NCBI RefSeq assembly: GCF_036248275.1
Contig: NZ_CP109181.1
Span: 3,286,001-3,350,000, forward strand
Length of the DNA stretch: 64,000 nucleotides
Direction: 5' to 3'
DNA from: Streptomyces sp. NBC_01716
GTDB lineage: Bacteria; Actinomycetota; Actinomycetes; Streptomycetales; Streptomycetaceae
Below the pieces are notes generated by a model. That model did no database searches and had not been told where the DNA came from. It worked only from the letters and a program-made list of their open reading frames with translations. The position numbers were made by a program, and so were the translations under genes. Positions 12,877 to 21,148 of this stretch are shown one piece after another; position 1 is the first letter of the stretch; every line of letters starts with the position of its first letter.

Positions 12877-12904
12877 ACTCTATGAAGGAGCCGACCGTCA
12901 GCAA
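12877..12904 (-). promoter_or_regulatory. Candidate HrdB-type promoter of purNH
   Basis: On the minus strand TTGCTG (12904-12899) and TAGAGT (12882-12877) are separated by 16 nt, giving an approximately 95-nt leader before purN. The fit is moderate and unproven. Confidence 0.4.
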
Positions 12905-13003
12905 CGATACCGGCACACCGAACGGCCCCCGGGGGACGGGGGCTCGGCCGGGAGGTAGCGTCTGGGGACACGGACCTGTCTCCAGGATGGGCCATACGAC
13001 ACA

Positions 13004-13026
13004 AGACCCCTTACGCCAAGGGGTCT
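13004..13026. promoter_or_regulatory. Perfect 9-bp hairpin between purN and a divergent gene
   Basis: AGACCCCTT (13004-13012) pairs with AAGGGGTCT (13018-13026) around ACGCC. It lies between divergent genes, about 20 bp before the start of the plus-strand gene, so it may be a leader hairpin rather than a terminator. Confidence 0.45.
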
Positions 13027-13046
13027 GAGGGGAAGACGTTCACCAG

Positions 13047-14105
13047 ATGCCGGACCGACGACACCGCACGGCACTTCATGTCCCGCAGCCCACCGGGCCG
13101 GTGCTTCTGATGCGGGAACGCCAGTCCTCGTCCGCCGGGTCCTCGGGGCCGGAGGGCTCTTCGGGGTCTTCGGGCCCGGAGTCGACCGGCTCGGGATCCC
13201 CCGACTCTTCCGGGAGTTCGGGGTCGTCCGGGTCCTCGGGGTCGTCCGGATCCTCGGGGGCCTCCGGGTCCTCCGACGACAACCCCTTCGCGCCGCCGCC
13301 GGAGGACAGGCCCGACCAGCCGTGGCAGCCGCGTCATCCCCAGAACGGGGGCGGGACGCCGGACGACCGGTCGGGCGGTGACCGCTCGTCCTGGGGCAGC
13401 CAGTGGAGCAGCCGGCAGCCGGGGCGCTCGTCGGGCGGATTCGGCGGCAGGCCCGGTGGACAGGGTGGCCAGAGCGGACCGGGCGGCGAGCGGAACGGCC
13501 CCGGCGACCGCCAGGACGGTCCGGAGGGCAGTCCCGGCGGCAGGGGCGGCCTGCGCTGGGACCCGACCGACCCGTTCCAGCGCCGCGCCAGGTACTCGCT
13601 GCTCTCCGGCATGTGGGCCTTCTTCTTCGCCCTGTTCGACTTCCCGGAGATCGCGCTGCTCCTCGGCGCGCTCGCCCTGTACTGGGGCGTCAGCTCGCTC
13701 CGGGCCAAGGCGCCGCTGCCCCGTCCGGCGGGCGAGGGTCAGGGCCAGGGCCAGGCGGCGGCACGCGCTTCGGACGTCGGTACGACCACGGCCTCCGGCT
13801 CGGGTTCGGCCTCCGACTCCCGTACGGCGTCTCCCGCGGCGACCACCACGGCTCCGCCGGCCCCGGGTGTGCCGGGTGCCCCGGCGCAGGGCGCGGCGGC
13901 GCACAAGCCGCAGACGACCGCCGCCGTGAGCGGAATCGTCACGGCGGCCATCGCGCTGCTGGTCGTGGCGGCGACGTTCACCGTGCAGCTGGTCTACCGC
14001 GACTACTACACCTGCGTGAACGACGCGCTGACGAAGACGGGCCAACTGTCCTGCAACGACAAGCTTCCCGACTCGCTGGTCCCCGTCTTCGGCGTCCAGA
14101 AGTAG
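13047..14105 (+). CDS. Membrane protein with extreme Ser/Gly-rich cytoplasmic region
   Basis: 352 residues from ATG 13047, or 331 from the in-frame ATG 13110; neither has a good ribosome-binding site. Residues about 25-80 are almost only Ser and Gly with Asp/Pro (repeated SSG units), followed by a Gly/Pro/Arg-rich stretch. A hydrophobic pair, YSLLSGMWAFFFALFDF and EIALLLGALALYWGVSSL, lies near residues 185-225. A Thr/Ala/Pro linker, a last membrane helix (VTAAIALLVVAATFTVQLVY) and a short outer tail with two Cys complete it. Unknown function; conserved in position beside purN and the PerM-like gene, as I recall from S. coelicolor. Convergent with the PerM-like gene. Confidence 0.75.
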   Translation: MPDRRHRTALHVPQPTGPVLLMRERQSSSAGSSGPEGSSGSSGPESTGSGSPDSSGSSGSSGSSGSSGSSGASGSSDDNPFAPPPEDRPDQPWQPRHPQNGGGTPDDRSGGDRSSWGSQWSSRQPGRSSGGFGGRPGGQGGQSGPGGERNGPGDRQDGPEGSPGGRGGLRWDPTDPFQRRARYSLLSGMWAFFFALFDFPEIALLLGALALYWGVSSLRAKAPLPRPAGEGQGQGQAAARASDVGTTTASGSGSASDSRTASPAATTTAPPAPGVPGAPAQGAAAHKPQTTAAVSGIVTAAIALLVVAATFTVQLVYRDYYTCVNDALTKTGQLSCNDKLPDSLVPVFGVQK

Positions 14106-14131
14106 CCGGGGAGCACGCGGAACATCTGACG

Positions 14132-14171
14132 GCGGCCCCGTCCCTCCCGGATCCGGGAAGGGCGGGGCCGC
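14132..14171. terminator. Bidirectional terminator
   Basis: A 19-bp stem with two mismatches (14132-14150 with 14153-14171) lies between two convergent stop codons at 14105 and 14193. Confidence 0.8.
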
Positions 14172-14192
14172 CGCTCGTTCGAGTGGTGCGGA

Positions 14193-15962
14193 TCAGTCGG
14201 CGGCCTTCGCTTCCGGCTCCGGCGCGGGCCCGCTCTTGGATGCCGGCTTCGGACCGCCGGACGCCTCCTGGGAATCCCCCTTGTCCCGGTCGTGCAAGGC
14301 GTCCATCGGCAGGAAGTCGTACGGATCGTCCACCGGTCCGGCGCCGTCCAGGGTGGGCAGACGGTCCTCCGCGCCCCCGGCCGCACCGTCACCGTTCCCG
14401 TTACCGTCCCCGTTCCCGGGCTCCACCGGCCCGTCGTCCGGGGCCTCTCCGCGCTGCCACGGGATCCGTCGCCACCAGGAGCCCTTCGACGAGGCGGCAG
14501 CGTCCGGCGCGTCCGGCGGCTCCTCCTCCGACGCGGCGCTCCTGTCCGCCGTCTCCGGCCCGCTCACCACGTCCGTCTCCCCCTCGTCTTCGGCCTCGGC
14601 GTCGAGCGCGGCGAACTCATCGGCATCGTCCGTCCCACGCCGCTCGCGCAGCCGCCAGACCCGTACCAACAGCGCCGCCGGTACGCCGATCCCCACCGTC
14701 CAGACCAGCGCCGCCGCCCCGGTCAGCCACCACACAGGCCCGAACTCCACCAGCCGCCCCGTCCCCAGCGGCCCGCCCGCGACGGCGGCAAGAGCCGCCA
14801 TCAGCACCGCGCACCCGGCCCCGGCGAGCGCCGCCGCGAGCGCGGTGTCGCGTGCACTCCAGGCCTCGTCCCGTTCGGCGTAGGGCGGGGCTGCGACCCG
14901 TACGGTGAACCGGGCGATCATCAGCCCGGCCGCGAAAGGCACGACTCCCGCCGCCCAGGTCACGGCCATGCCGGGCCCCTCGGCGGGCACGGCGGCCAGC
15001 AGCGGGAAGGGCGGCAGCGCGGGGCTGCCCGTGACGGCGAGCGGGGTGACCGTCGCCGACGTACCGAGCGCGAAGCCGGGGCCGAGGGCGTACGACGCGC
15101 CCCAGACCGCCGCGTTCGGGAGCAGCGCGACGGACAGCAGCAGGACGGCGATCCGTCCGGACCAGGCCGCCGCCAGGTTCAGGAACGATTCCTGTGCCGC
15201 GCCCGCGTGCCATGTCAGTGAACAGACGACCAGGAGAAACCCTCCGCCCAGCAGGACCGCCGCCCCGGCGGTCGCCGACCGCAGCACGACGACGGCCCGG
15301 CGGCGCCGCCCGGCAGCGCTCACCGCGGCGGCCCTGACCTCCGTGTCCGACGCGTCCGCTCCGAGGCCCTCCCTCTTGAGGCCAGGCAGCCGGTCGAGCA
15401 GCCTGTGGAGCGGCTTGCCGCTCCCCACCCACACTCCGGCCGCGGACGCCAGCACCGGCACCAGAGGCAGCCGGAGCGCCGTGGCGAACGAGTCCGTGGC
15501 GAGCGGTCCGCCCCGGGCGTAGACCACGACGGCGGCGCCGACCAGCAGATATCCGCCCGCGACCGTGCACACCCCGCCGAGGGCCGTGAGCTGCGGCCGG
15601 CCCTCTTCCGGTTCCAGCGCGTCGCGCGAGGACCGGTAGACCAGCCACACCGGCAGCGCCACGACCAGCAGGGGTACGAGTCCGACGGGGGCGGGCACCC
15701 CTGACAGCGTGTCGGGCCGTACGAGCTCCGCGCCGTGGGCGAGCAGCCAGAGCGCCGCCGCGATGTGGAGGGCTCCCCCGGCGCCGCTGTCGGGGTACGG
15801 GGAGCTGATCCACGCCGCGATCACCAGCACGGCCAGACCGCCGAGACCGAGGCCCGCGGCGAGCCCGCCCCGGAGGAACGCGGCGGTCAGCGCAGCGGCC
15901 CGGCCCCGTTCGGTCGCCGAGGCCGAGGACAACGTGGTGTTGCGCCCGCTCACTTGAGTCAC
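14193..15962 (-). CDS. DUF6350 (PerM-like) polytopic membrane protein
   Basis: 589-residue integral membrane protein that I place in DUF6350, annotated in actinobacteria as cell division protein PerM. About ten to twelve hydrophobic helices span residues 20-440, starting GLAAGLGLGGLAVLVIAAW. The last about 130 residues are a charged, Asp/Glu/Gly-rich cytoplasmic tail (DADEFAALDAEAEDEG and beyond). The start is uncertain: I chose GTG 15962 because homologous sequence begins near VTQVSGR. An ATG at 16028 would overlap the divergent promoter region. PerM of mycobacteria stabilises the divisome; transfer of that role here is inference from family membership. Confidence 0.8.
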   Translation of the reverse strand: MTQVSGRNTTLSSASATERGRAAALTAAFLRGGLAAGLGLGGLAVLVIAAWISSPYPDSGAGGALHIAAALWLLAHGAELVRPDTLSGVPAPVGLVPLLVVALPVWLVYRSSRDALEPEEGRPQLTALGGVCTVAGGYLLVGAAVVVYARGGPLATDSFATALRLPLVPVLASAAGVWVGSGKPLHRLLDRLPGLKREGLGADASDTEVRAAAVSAAGRRRRAVVVLRSATAGAAVLLGGGFLLVVCSLTWHAGAAQESFLNLAAAWSGRIAVLLLSVALLPNAAVWGASYALGPGFALGTSATVTPLAVTGSPALPPFPLLAAVPAEGPGMAVTWAAGVVPFAAGLMIARFTVRVAAPPYAERDEAWSARDTALAAALAGAGCAVLMAALAAVAGGPLGTGRLVEFGPVWWLTGAAALVWTVGIGVPAALLVRVWRLRERRGTDDADEFAALDAEAEDEGETDVVSGPETADRSAASEEEPPDAPDAAASSKGSWWRRIPWQRGEAPDDGPVEPGNGDGNGNGDGAAGGAEDRLPTLDGAGPVDDPYDFLPMDALHDRDKGDSQEASGGPKPASKSGPAPEPEAKAAD

Positions 15963-16078
15963 GGCGCCATGCTGCCAACGACACGCGCTTAAACCGCGTA
16001 ACGGGCGGATAACCGCTGTGTCGCTCAATATACGTTTATGTACTTTTTCGGCCCGTACAGTGCCGCGGGGAGTTCTCC

Positions 16079-17425
16079 ATGACGCAGAGCACCACTCGTA
16101 CCTCTTCGGTGCCTCCCCTTCCCTCCCCCAAGGAGCGGCGCAGGCTGCGTGAGGCGAAGGCCGTGACCGAGAAGGACATGGCGGTCGCGCTGGGAGTCAC
16201 CCGGGCGACGATCAGATCCTGGGAGACCGGGCGTACGACACCGCAGGGGCGCAGACGGGAGGCGTACGCCCGGCTGCTGGCGGCGTTCGCGGCGGAGATC
16301 GACACGAAGAAGCCGGCGAAGCGGAAGCGGCGGCCGAAGGGGGCGGGGAACGCCGGTGCCGAGCAGGGGCCCGCGAAGCAGCCGGCACCGGTCGCGGCGG
16401 AGCCGGCGCAGGAGACCCCGCCGGCAACCCCAAGTCCCGCCCCCGCTCCGGCTCCCGCCGCCGCCCGGAAGGCTCCCGTCGCCGCCCCCTCCCCCTCCCT
16501 CAAGAAGCCGCTCAACCGCCGCCCGGTCCGTACGGTCAAGGCCGACAGCCGGTCCCAGCAGAACGCCCAGCGCCGCAAGGAGAAAGCCGAGGCCCTGGCG
16601 GGAGCGGCGGCGGCCGAGGCCGCCAAACTCACCCCCGCCCAGGCCTTCGACGAGCTGTACGCGCACTCCTCCCCCGCCCTCGCACGCCAGACGTATCTGC
16701 TCACCGGGCGCCGCACCCTCGCGCAGGAGTCCGTCGAGCGTGCCTTCCAACTCGCCTGGCAGCGATGGCCCGAGGTCGCCGTCGACCGCGACCCCGCGGG
16801 CTGGGTACGGGCCGCGGCGCACGACTACGCGACCTCGCCCTGGCACCGGTTCCGCCGCGCCCACCGGCACCCGGACCCGGCCAACGGCGACCGCGACGGC
16901 CGCCCGCTGCGCCGGGCGCTGCTCGACCTGCCGCCGGTGTACCGGCGCACGCTGCTGCTCTACGACGGCCTGGGCATCGACCTGCCCGAGGCCGCCGCCG
17001 AGACCGAGGCCACCTCCCCGGCCACGGCGAACCGGCTGCTGCACGCGCGCGAGGCCGTCGCCGAGCGGCTGCCCGACCTTGAGGACCCGGCCGTCCTGCA
17101 CGAGAGTCTGCGCGAACTGGCGGAGACCGTGTCGGCTCCCGCCGTCGCGCCCGCGTCGACCGTGCGGATCGGCAGCGAGCGCCGCGCCACGTTCTGGACG
17201 CGGGTCGCGATCGCGGTGACCGTGCTGATCATCGGGGCGACGGCCTTCACGGTGGTCACGGCCCCGACGCGGTACGAGCCGACGCCCGCGCCGGGTCAGC
17301 GGGTCGGCGGCATCCCGCCACCGCACGGGCCGCAGAAGCTCAGCAAGCAGGACCTGAAGCTGCGCGCCAAGCTCCGCGCCGTACCGCTGAACGGGCCGGG
17401 GCGGCTGGTGCCCCGTATCCCCTGA
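16079..17425 (+). CDS. XRE HTH fused to a sigma-factor-like region and a membrane helix
   Basis: 448 residues from ATG 16079 (GGGGAG 6 nt upstream). Residues about 18-62 are an XRE-type HTH (MAVALGVTRATIRSWETGRTTP). A long Pro/Ala/Lys linker follows. Residues about 190-260 resemble ECF sigma region 2 (AFDELYAHSSPALARQTYLL, then SVERAFQLAWQRWPEV). Residues about 279-333 resemble region 4 (LLDLPPVYRRTLLLYDGLGID, then TSPATANRLLHAREAVAERL). One membrane helix (VAIAVTVLIIGATAFTVVTA, about 377-397) and a short basic outer tail end the protein. A sigma-like fold tethered to the membrane and carrying a second DNA-binding domain is unusual. Whether it binds core polymerase is unknown. Divergent from the PerM-like gene. 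Confidence 0.8.
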   Translation: MTQSTTRTSSVPPLPSPKERRRLREAKAVTEKDMAVALGVTRATIRSWETGRTTPQGRRREAYARLLAAFAAEIDTKKPAKRKRRPKGAGNAGAEQGPAKQPAPVAAEPAQETPPATPSPAPAPAPAAARKAPVAAPSPSLKKPLNRRPVRTVKADSRSQQNAQRRKEKAEALAGAAAAEAAKLTPAQAFDELYAHSSPALARQTYLLTGRRTLAQESVERAFQLAWQRWPEVAVDRDPAGWVRAAAHDYATSPWHRFRRAHRHPDPANGDRDGRPLRRALLDLPPVYRRTLLLYDGLGIDLPEAAAETEATSPATANRLLHAREAVAERLPDLEDPAVLHESLRELAETVSAPAVAPASTVRIGSERRATFWTRVAIAVTVLIIGATAFTVVTAPTRYEPTPAPGQRVGGIPPPHGPQKLSKQDLKLRAKLRAVPLNGPGRLVPRIP

Positions 17426-17450
17426 CACCGCGCCCCGCCGGGGAACGAGA

Positions 17451-17496
17451 ACGCGCGTGGGCCCGCACCACCTGAAAGGTGCGGGCCCACGCGCGT
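17451..17496. terminator. Strong bidirectional terminator
   Basis: A perfect 19-bp stem (17451-17469 with 17478-17496) with an 8-nt loop separates the convergent XRE-sigma gene and sucD. Confidence 0.92.
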
Positions 17497-17544
17497 TGTT
17501 CAGCAGGACAACTGCTGTACTCCGTAAGACCGTACAGGCAGCAA

Positions 17545-18429
17545 TCAGCCGGCGAGAATGGCCCGGGCGAGACCGGCCGTCTCGGTCGGCGTCTTGCCGA
17601 CCTTGACGCCCGCGGCCTCAAGGGCCTCCTTCTTGGCGGCGGCGGTACCCGACGAGCCGGAGACGATGGCGCCGGCGTGGCCCATCGTCTTGCCCTCGGG
17701 CGCGGTGAAGCCCGCGACATAGCCGACGACCGGCTTGGTCACGTGCTGCGAGATGAAGTCGGCCGCGCGCTCCTCGGCGTCGCCGCCGATCTCGCCGATC
17801 ATCACGATGAGGTCGGTGTCGGGGTCGGCCTCGAACGCCTTGAGGGCGTCGATGTGCGTCGTACCGATGACCGGGTCGCCGCCGATGCCGATGGCGGACG
17901 AGAAGCCGATGTCACGCAGCTCGTACATCATCTGGTAGGTCAGCGTGCCGGACTTGGACACGAGACCGATCCGGCCGGGCTTGGTGATGTCGCCCGGGAT
18001 GATGCCGGCGTTGGACTGGCCGGGGGTGATGAGACCGGGGCAGTTCGGGCCGATGATCCGGGTCTTGTTGCCCTTGCTCGACGCGTACGCCCAGAAGGCG
18101 GCGGAGTCGTGCACCGCGATGCCCTCGGTGATGACGACGGCGAGACCGATCCCGGCGTCGATGGCCTCGACGACGGCGGCCTTGGCGAAGGCCGGGGGCA
18201 CGAAGAGGACGGAGACGTCGGCGCCGGTCTTCTCGATCGCCTCCTTGACGGAGCCGAAGACGGGGACGTCCACGCCGTCGAAGTCGACGGACGTACCGGC
18301 CTTGCGCGGGTTGACTCCGCCGACGATGTTGGTGCCGTCAGCGAGCATGAGCCTGGTGTGCTTCATGCCGGTGGCACCGGTCATCCCCTGGACGATGACC
18401 TTGCTTTCCTTGGTCAGGAAAATAGCCAT
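17545..18429 (-). CDS. sucD: Succinyl-CoA ligase, alpha subunit
   Basis: Alpha subunit of succinyl-CoA synthetase, which makes succinate and a nucleoside triphosphate from succinyl-CoA in the TCA cycle. 294 residues. It starts at ATG 18429 with AAAGG 11 nt upstream. The CoA-binding Rossmann segment is [19 protein letters not shown], the [11 protein letters not shown] motif follows, and the phosphorylated His lies in [12 protein letters not shown] near the C-terminus. It is 20 bp downstream of sucC in the same operon. Confidence 0.97.
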   Translation of the reverse strand: MAIFLTKESKVIVQGMTGATGMKHTRLMLADGTNIVGGVNPRKAGTSVDFDGVDVPVFGSVKEAIEKTGADVSVLFVPPAFAKAAVVEAIDAGIGLAVVITEGIAVHDSAAFWAYASSKGNKTRIIGPNCPGLITPGQSNAGIIPGDITKPGRIGLVSKSGTLTYQMMYELRDIGFSSAIGIGGDPVIGTTHIDALKAFEADPDTDLIVMIGEIGGDAEERAADFISQHVTKPVVGYVAGFTAPEGKTMGHAGAIVSGSSGTAAAKKEALEAAGVKVGKTPTETAGLARAILAG

Positions 18430-18449
18430 GGTGTTGGTGACCTTTACCT

Positions 18450-19625
18450 TTACTTCGCAGCCGCGAGCTCGGCGGCCTTGTCGGCCGCGCCGTCCATGGT
18501 GTCCACGCGCTGTACGAGCGGGTGGTTGGCGTCGGACAGGATCTTGCGACCCAGCTCCGCGTTGTTGCCGTCGAGGCGAACGACCAGGGGCTTGCTGACG
18601 GTCTCGCCCTTGGACTTGAGCAGCTCCAGGGCCTGCACGATGCCGTTGGCGACCTCGTCGCACGCGGTGATGCCGCCGAAGACGTTGACGAAGACGGACT
18701 TGACGTCCGGGTCGCCGAGGATGATCTCCAGGCCGTTGGCCATGACCTCGGCCGAAGCGCCGCCGCCGATGTCGAGGAAGTTGGCGGGCTTCACGCCGCC
18801 GTGGGCCTCGCCCGCGTACGCGACGACGTCGAGGGTGCTCATGACGAGCCCGGCGCCGTTGCCGATGATGCCGACCTCGCCGTCGAGCTTGACGTAGTTG
18901 AGGTTCTTGGCCTTGGCGGCGGCTTCGAGGGGGTTGGCCGCGGCCTTGTCCTCAAGGGCCTCGTGGTCGGGCTGGCGGAAATCGGCGTTCTCGTCGAGCG
19001 AGACCTTGCCGTCCAGCGCGATGATCTTGCCGTCACCGGACTTGATCAGCGGGTTGACCTCGACCAGAAGGGCGTCTTCCTTGATGAAGACGGTCCACAG
19101 CTGCTGGAGGACATCGGCGACCTGACCGGCGATGTCGGCCGGGAACTTGGCGGCGGCGACGATCTCGGCGGCCTTCTCGGGGGTGCAGCCCTCGTTGGCG
19201 TCGACGGGGATCCTGGCGAGCGCGTCGGGGTTCTCCTCGGCGACGACCTCGATCTCCACGCCGCCCTCGACGGAGGCCATGGCCAGGAAGGTGCGGTTGG
19301 TGCGGTCGAGGAGGAAGGAGACGTAGTACTCCTCCGCGATGTCGGCCGTCTCGGCCAGCATCACCTTGTGGACCGTGTGGCCCTTGATGTCCATGCCCAG
19401 AATGGCGTCGGCCTTGGCAACCGCGTCGGCCGGGTCGGAGGCCAGCTTCACACCGCCGGCCTTGCCCCGGCCGCCGACCTTGACCTGCGCCTTGACGACA
19501 GCCTTGCCGCCGAGACGCTCGGTCACCTCGCGCGCCGCCTCAGGCGTGTCGATGACTTCACCGGCCAGCACCGGTACACCGTGCTTGGCGAAGAGATCCC
19601 TCGCCTGGTACTCGAACAGGTCCAC
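18450..19625 (-). CDS. sucC: Succinyl-CoA ligase, beta subunit
   Basis: Beta, ATP-grasp subunit of succinyl-CoA synthetase; pairs with SucD. 391 residues from GTG 19625, which has AAGGGA 9 nt upstream and begins with the conserved [22 protein letters not shown]-grasp motifs [16 protein letters not shown] and VEVNPLI, and the subunit-interface segment [15 protein letters not shown] then NFLDIGGGA, are intact. The gene leads the sucCD operon; the upstream 250 bp must hold its promoter. Confidence 0.97.
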   Translation of the reverse strand: MDLFEYQARDLFAKHGVPVLAGEVIDTPEAAREVTERLGGKAVVKAQVKVGGRGKAGGVKLASDPADAVAKADAILGMDIKGHTVHKVMLAETADIAEEYYVSFLLDRTNRTFLAMASVEGGVEIEVVAEENPDALARIPVDANEGCTPEKAAEIVAAAKFPADIAGQVADVLQQLWTVFIKEDALLVEVNPLIKSGDGKIIALDGKVSLDENADFRQPDHEALEDKAAANPLEAAAKAKNLNYVKLDGEVGIIGNGAGLVMSTLDVVAYAGEAHGGVKPANFLDIGGGASAEVMANGLEIILGDPDVKSVFVNVFGGITACDEVANGIVQALELLKSKGETVSKPLVVRLDGNNAELGRKILSDANHPLVQRVDTMDGAADKAAELAAAK

Positions 19626-19705
19626 GCGCGTCCGTCCCTTGTCTGTCTTCCAAAATTCGCAGTATCGCGGTTCGTAATCCGCGTGGGCGTGCCGCTGTGG
19701 GCAAC

Positions 19706-19722
19706 GTGACTGCACTTGTCAC
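19706..19722. promoter_or_regulatory. Dyad GTGAC-N7-GTCAC upstream of sucC
   Basis: A short 5-bp-arm inverted repeat 80-100 bp upstream of the sucC start. It could be an operator, but its length makes chance plausible. Confidence 0.25.
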
Positions 19723-19876
19723 AAGGAAGGCGCAGACGGAGTCCCGGAGCGCGGCATGTCCGTCTCGCAGGTTATCCCCGTGGGCCGTGGACCCCTAAAT
19801 CACAGATCACCCCTGAGCGGTGATACCTGTCACAGACACCGAGTCCACGCGATACGGACCGCCCCCGGATCCGGTT

Positions 19877-21148
19877 TTAGGGGTTGGCCGTCGTGTCCGG
19901 TATCGGCAGGGGGCGTTTCTCGATCGCCGCCGCCATCACCTCCGGAAAAAGGTCGGGGGTGCAGGCGAACGCGGGGGCGCCGAGGGCGGCGAGGGCCGCC
20001 GCGTGGTCGCGGTCGTAGGCGGGCGCGCCCTCGTCGGACAGCGCGAGGAGCGCCACGAACTGCACGCCCGACGCCTTCATCGCGGCGACGCGCTTCAGCA
20101 TCTCGTCGCGGATTCCGCCCTCGTAGAGATCACTGATCAGCACGACGACGGTGTCCGCGGGCCTGGTGATCCGCGACTGGCAGTAGGCGAGCGCGCGGTT
20201 GATGTCCGTGCCGCCGCCGAGCTGGGTACCGAACAGGACGTCGACCGGGTCGTCCAACTGGTCGGTGAGGTCGACGACCGCGGTGTCGAAGACGACGAGC
20301 CGGGTGGAGAGGGAGCGCATCGAGGCGAGGACGGCGCCGAACACGGAGGCGTAGACGACGGACGCGGCCATCGATCCGGACTGGTCGATGCAGAGGACGA
20401 CCTCCTTCTTCACGGACTGCGAGGCGCGGCCGTATCCGATGAGGCGTTCGGGGACGACCGTCCCGTACTCCGGCAGGTAGTTCTTGAGGTTCGCGCGGAT
20501 GGTGCGGTCCCAGTCGATGTCCCGGTGGCGCGGCCGGCTGACCCGCGCGGAACGGTCGAGGGCGCCGGTGAGCGTGGCTCTGGTACGGGTCGCGAGCCGC
20601 TTCTCGATGTCGGCGACGACTTTCCGTACGACGGCGCGCGCCGTCTCCTTGGTCGTCTCGGGCATGGCCTTGTTGAGGGAGAGGAGCGTGCCCACGAGAT
20701 GGACGTCCGCCTCGACGGCCTCCAGCATCTCCGGTTCGAGCAGGAGCGCGGAGAGCCCGAGCCGCTGGATCGCGTCACGCTGCATGACCTGGACGACGGA
20801 GGTGGGGAAGTACGTCCGGATGTCGCCGAGCCAGCGGGCGACCGAGGGGGCGGAGGCGCCGAGCCCCGCGGAGCGGTTGCCGCCGCTCCGCCGGGACGTG
20901 CCGCTGTCCCCTCCTCCGTACAGAGCGGTCAGCGCACCGTCCATCGCGGCGTCCTGGCCGGTGAGCGCGCGGCCGGTGCCGTCGGCGGAGTCACCGCCGA
21001 GCACCAGCCGCCAGCGCCGCAGCCGCTCGTCGGCGGCGTCGCCCGTCACGCTGCCCATCGCGTCGTCCGTCACGTCGCCGGTCACGTGGCTGGTCACGTG
21101 GCTGGTCACGTGGCTGGTCACGTCGTCCGTCTGTCCGGCCGTGGTCAT
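19877..21148 (-). CDS. VWA-domain protein of the MoxR/DUF5682 module
   Basis: 423 residues. ATG 21148 overlaps the DUF5682 stop as ATGA, so translation is coupled. The C-terminal half (from about residue 232) is a von Willebrand A domain. Its metal-ion-dependent adhesion motif is intact: VLCIDQSGSM (DxSxS), then the Thr in GGGTDINRAL and the Asp in LISDLYEGG. The N-terminal half is helical with no recognised domain (YFPTSVVQVMQRDAIQRLG). The first about 25 residues contain a repeated VTSH unit encoded by tandem 12-bp DNA repeats. VWA proteins of this type act with MoxR AAA ATPases as metal-dependent substrate or partner adaptors; the target here is unknown. Confidence 0.9.
   Translation of the reverse strand: MTTAGQTDDVTSHVTSHVTSHVTGDVTDDAMGSVTGDAADERLRRWRLVLGGDSADGTGRALTGQDAAMDGALTALYGGGDSGTSRRSGGNRSAGLGASAPSVARWLGDIRTYFPTSVVQVMQRDAIQRLGLSALLLEPEMLEAVEADVHLVGTLLSLNKAMPETTKETARAVVRKVVADIEKRLATRTRATLTGALDRSARVSRPRHRDIDWDRTIRANLKNYLPEYGTVVPERLIGYGRASQSVKKEVVLCIDQSGSMAASVVYASVFGAVLASMRSLSTRLVVFDTAVVDLTDQLDDPVDVLFGTQLGGGTDINRALAYCQSRITRPADTVVVLISDLYEGGIRDEMLKRVAAMKASGVQFVALLALSDEGAPAYDRDHAAALAALGAPAFACTPDLFPEVMAAAIEKRPLPIPDTTANP
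21081..21127. repeat. Tandem 12-bp repeat in the VWA gene
   Basis: The unit GTCACGTGGCTG is repeated about three times with partial flanking copies, encoding VTSH repeats near the protein N-terminus. Copy number could vary by slippage. Confidence 0.8.

Noticed and set aside
15205..15235. TGTCAGTG at about 15212 as another RecA-NDp-type promoter
   Set aside because: It lies inside the PerM-like coding sequence, the preceding base pattern is CA rather than TT, and there is no TANNNT at 8 nt.
21081..21127. Tandem repeats as a CRISPR array
   Set aside because: Units are 12 bp, contiguous without spacers, in frame in the VWA gene, and no cas gene is present.
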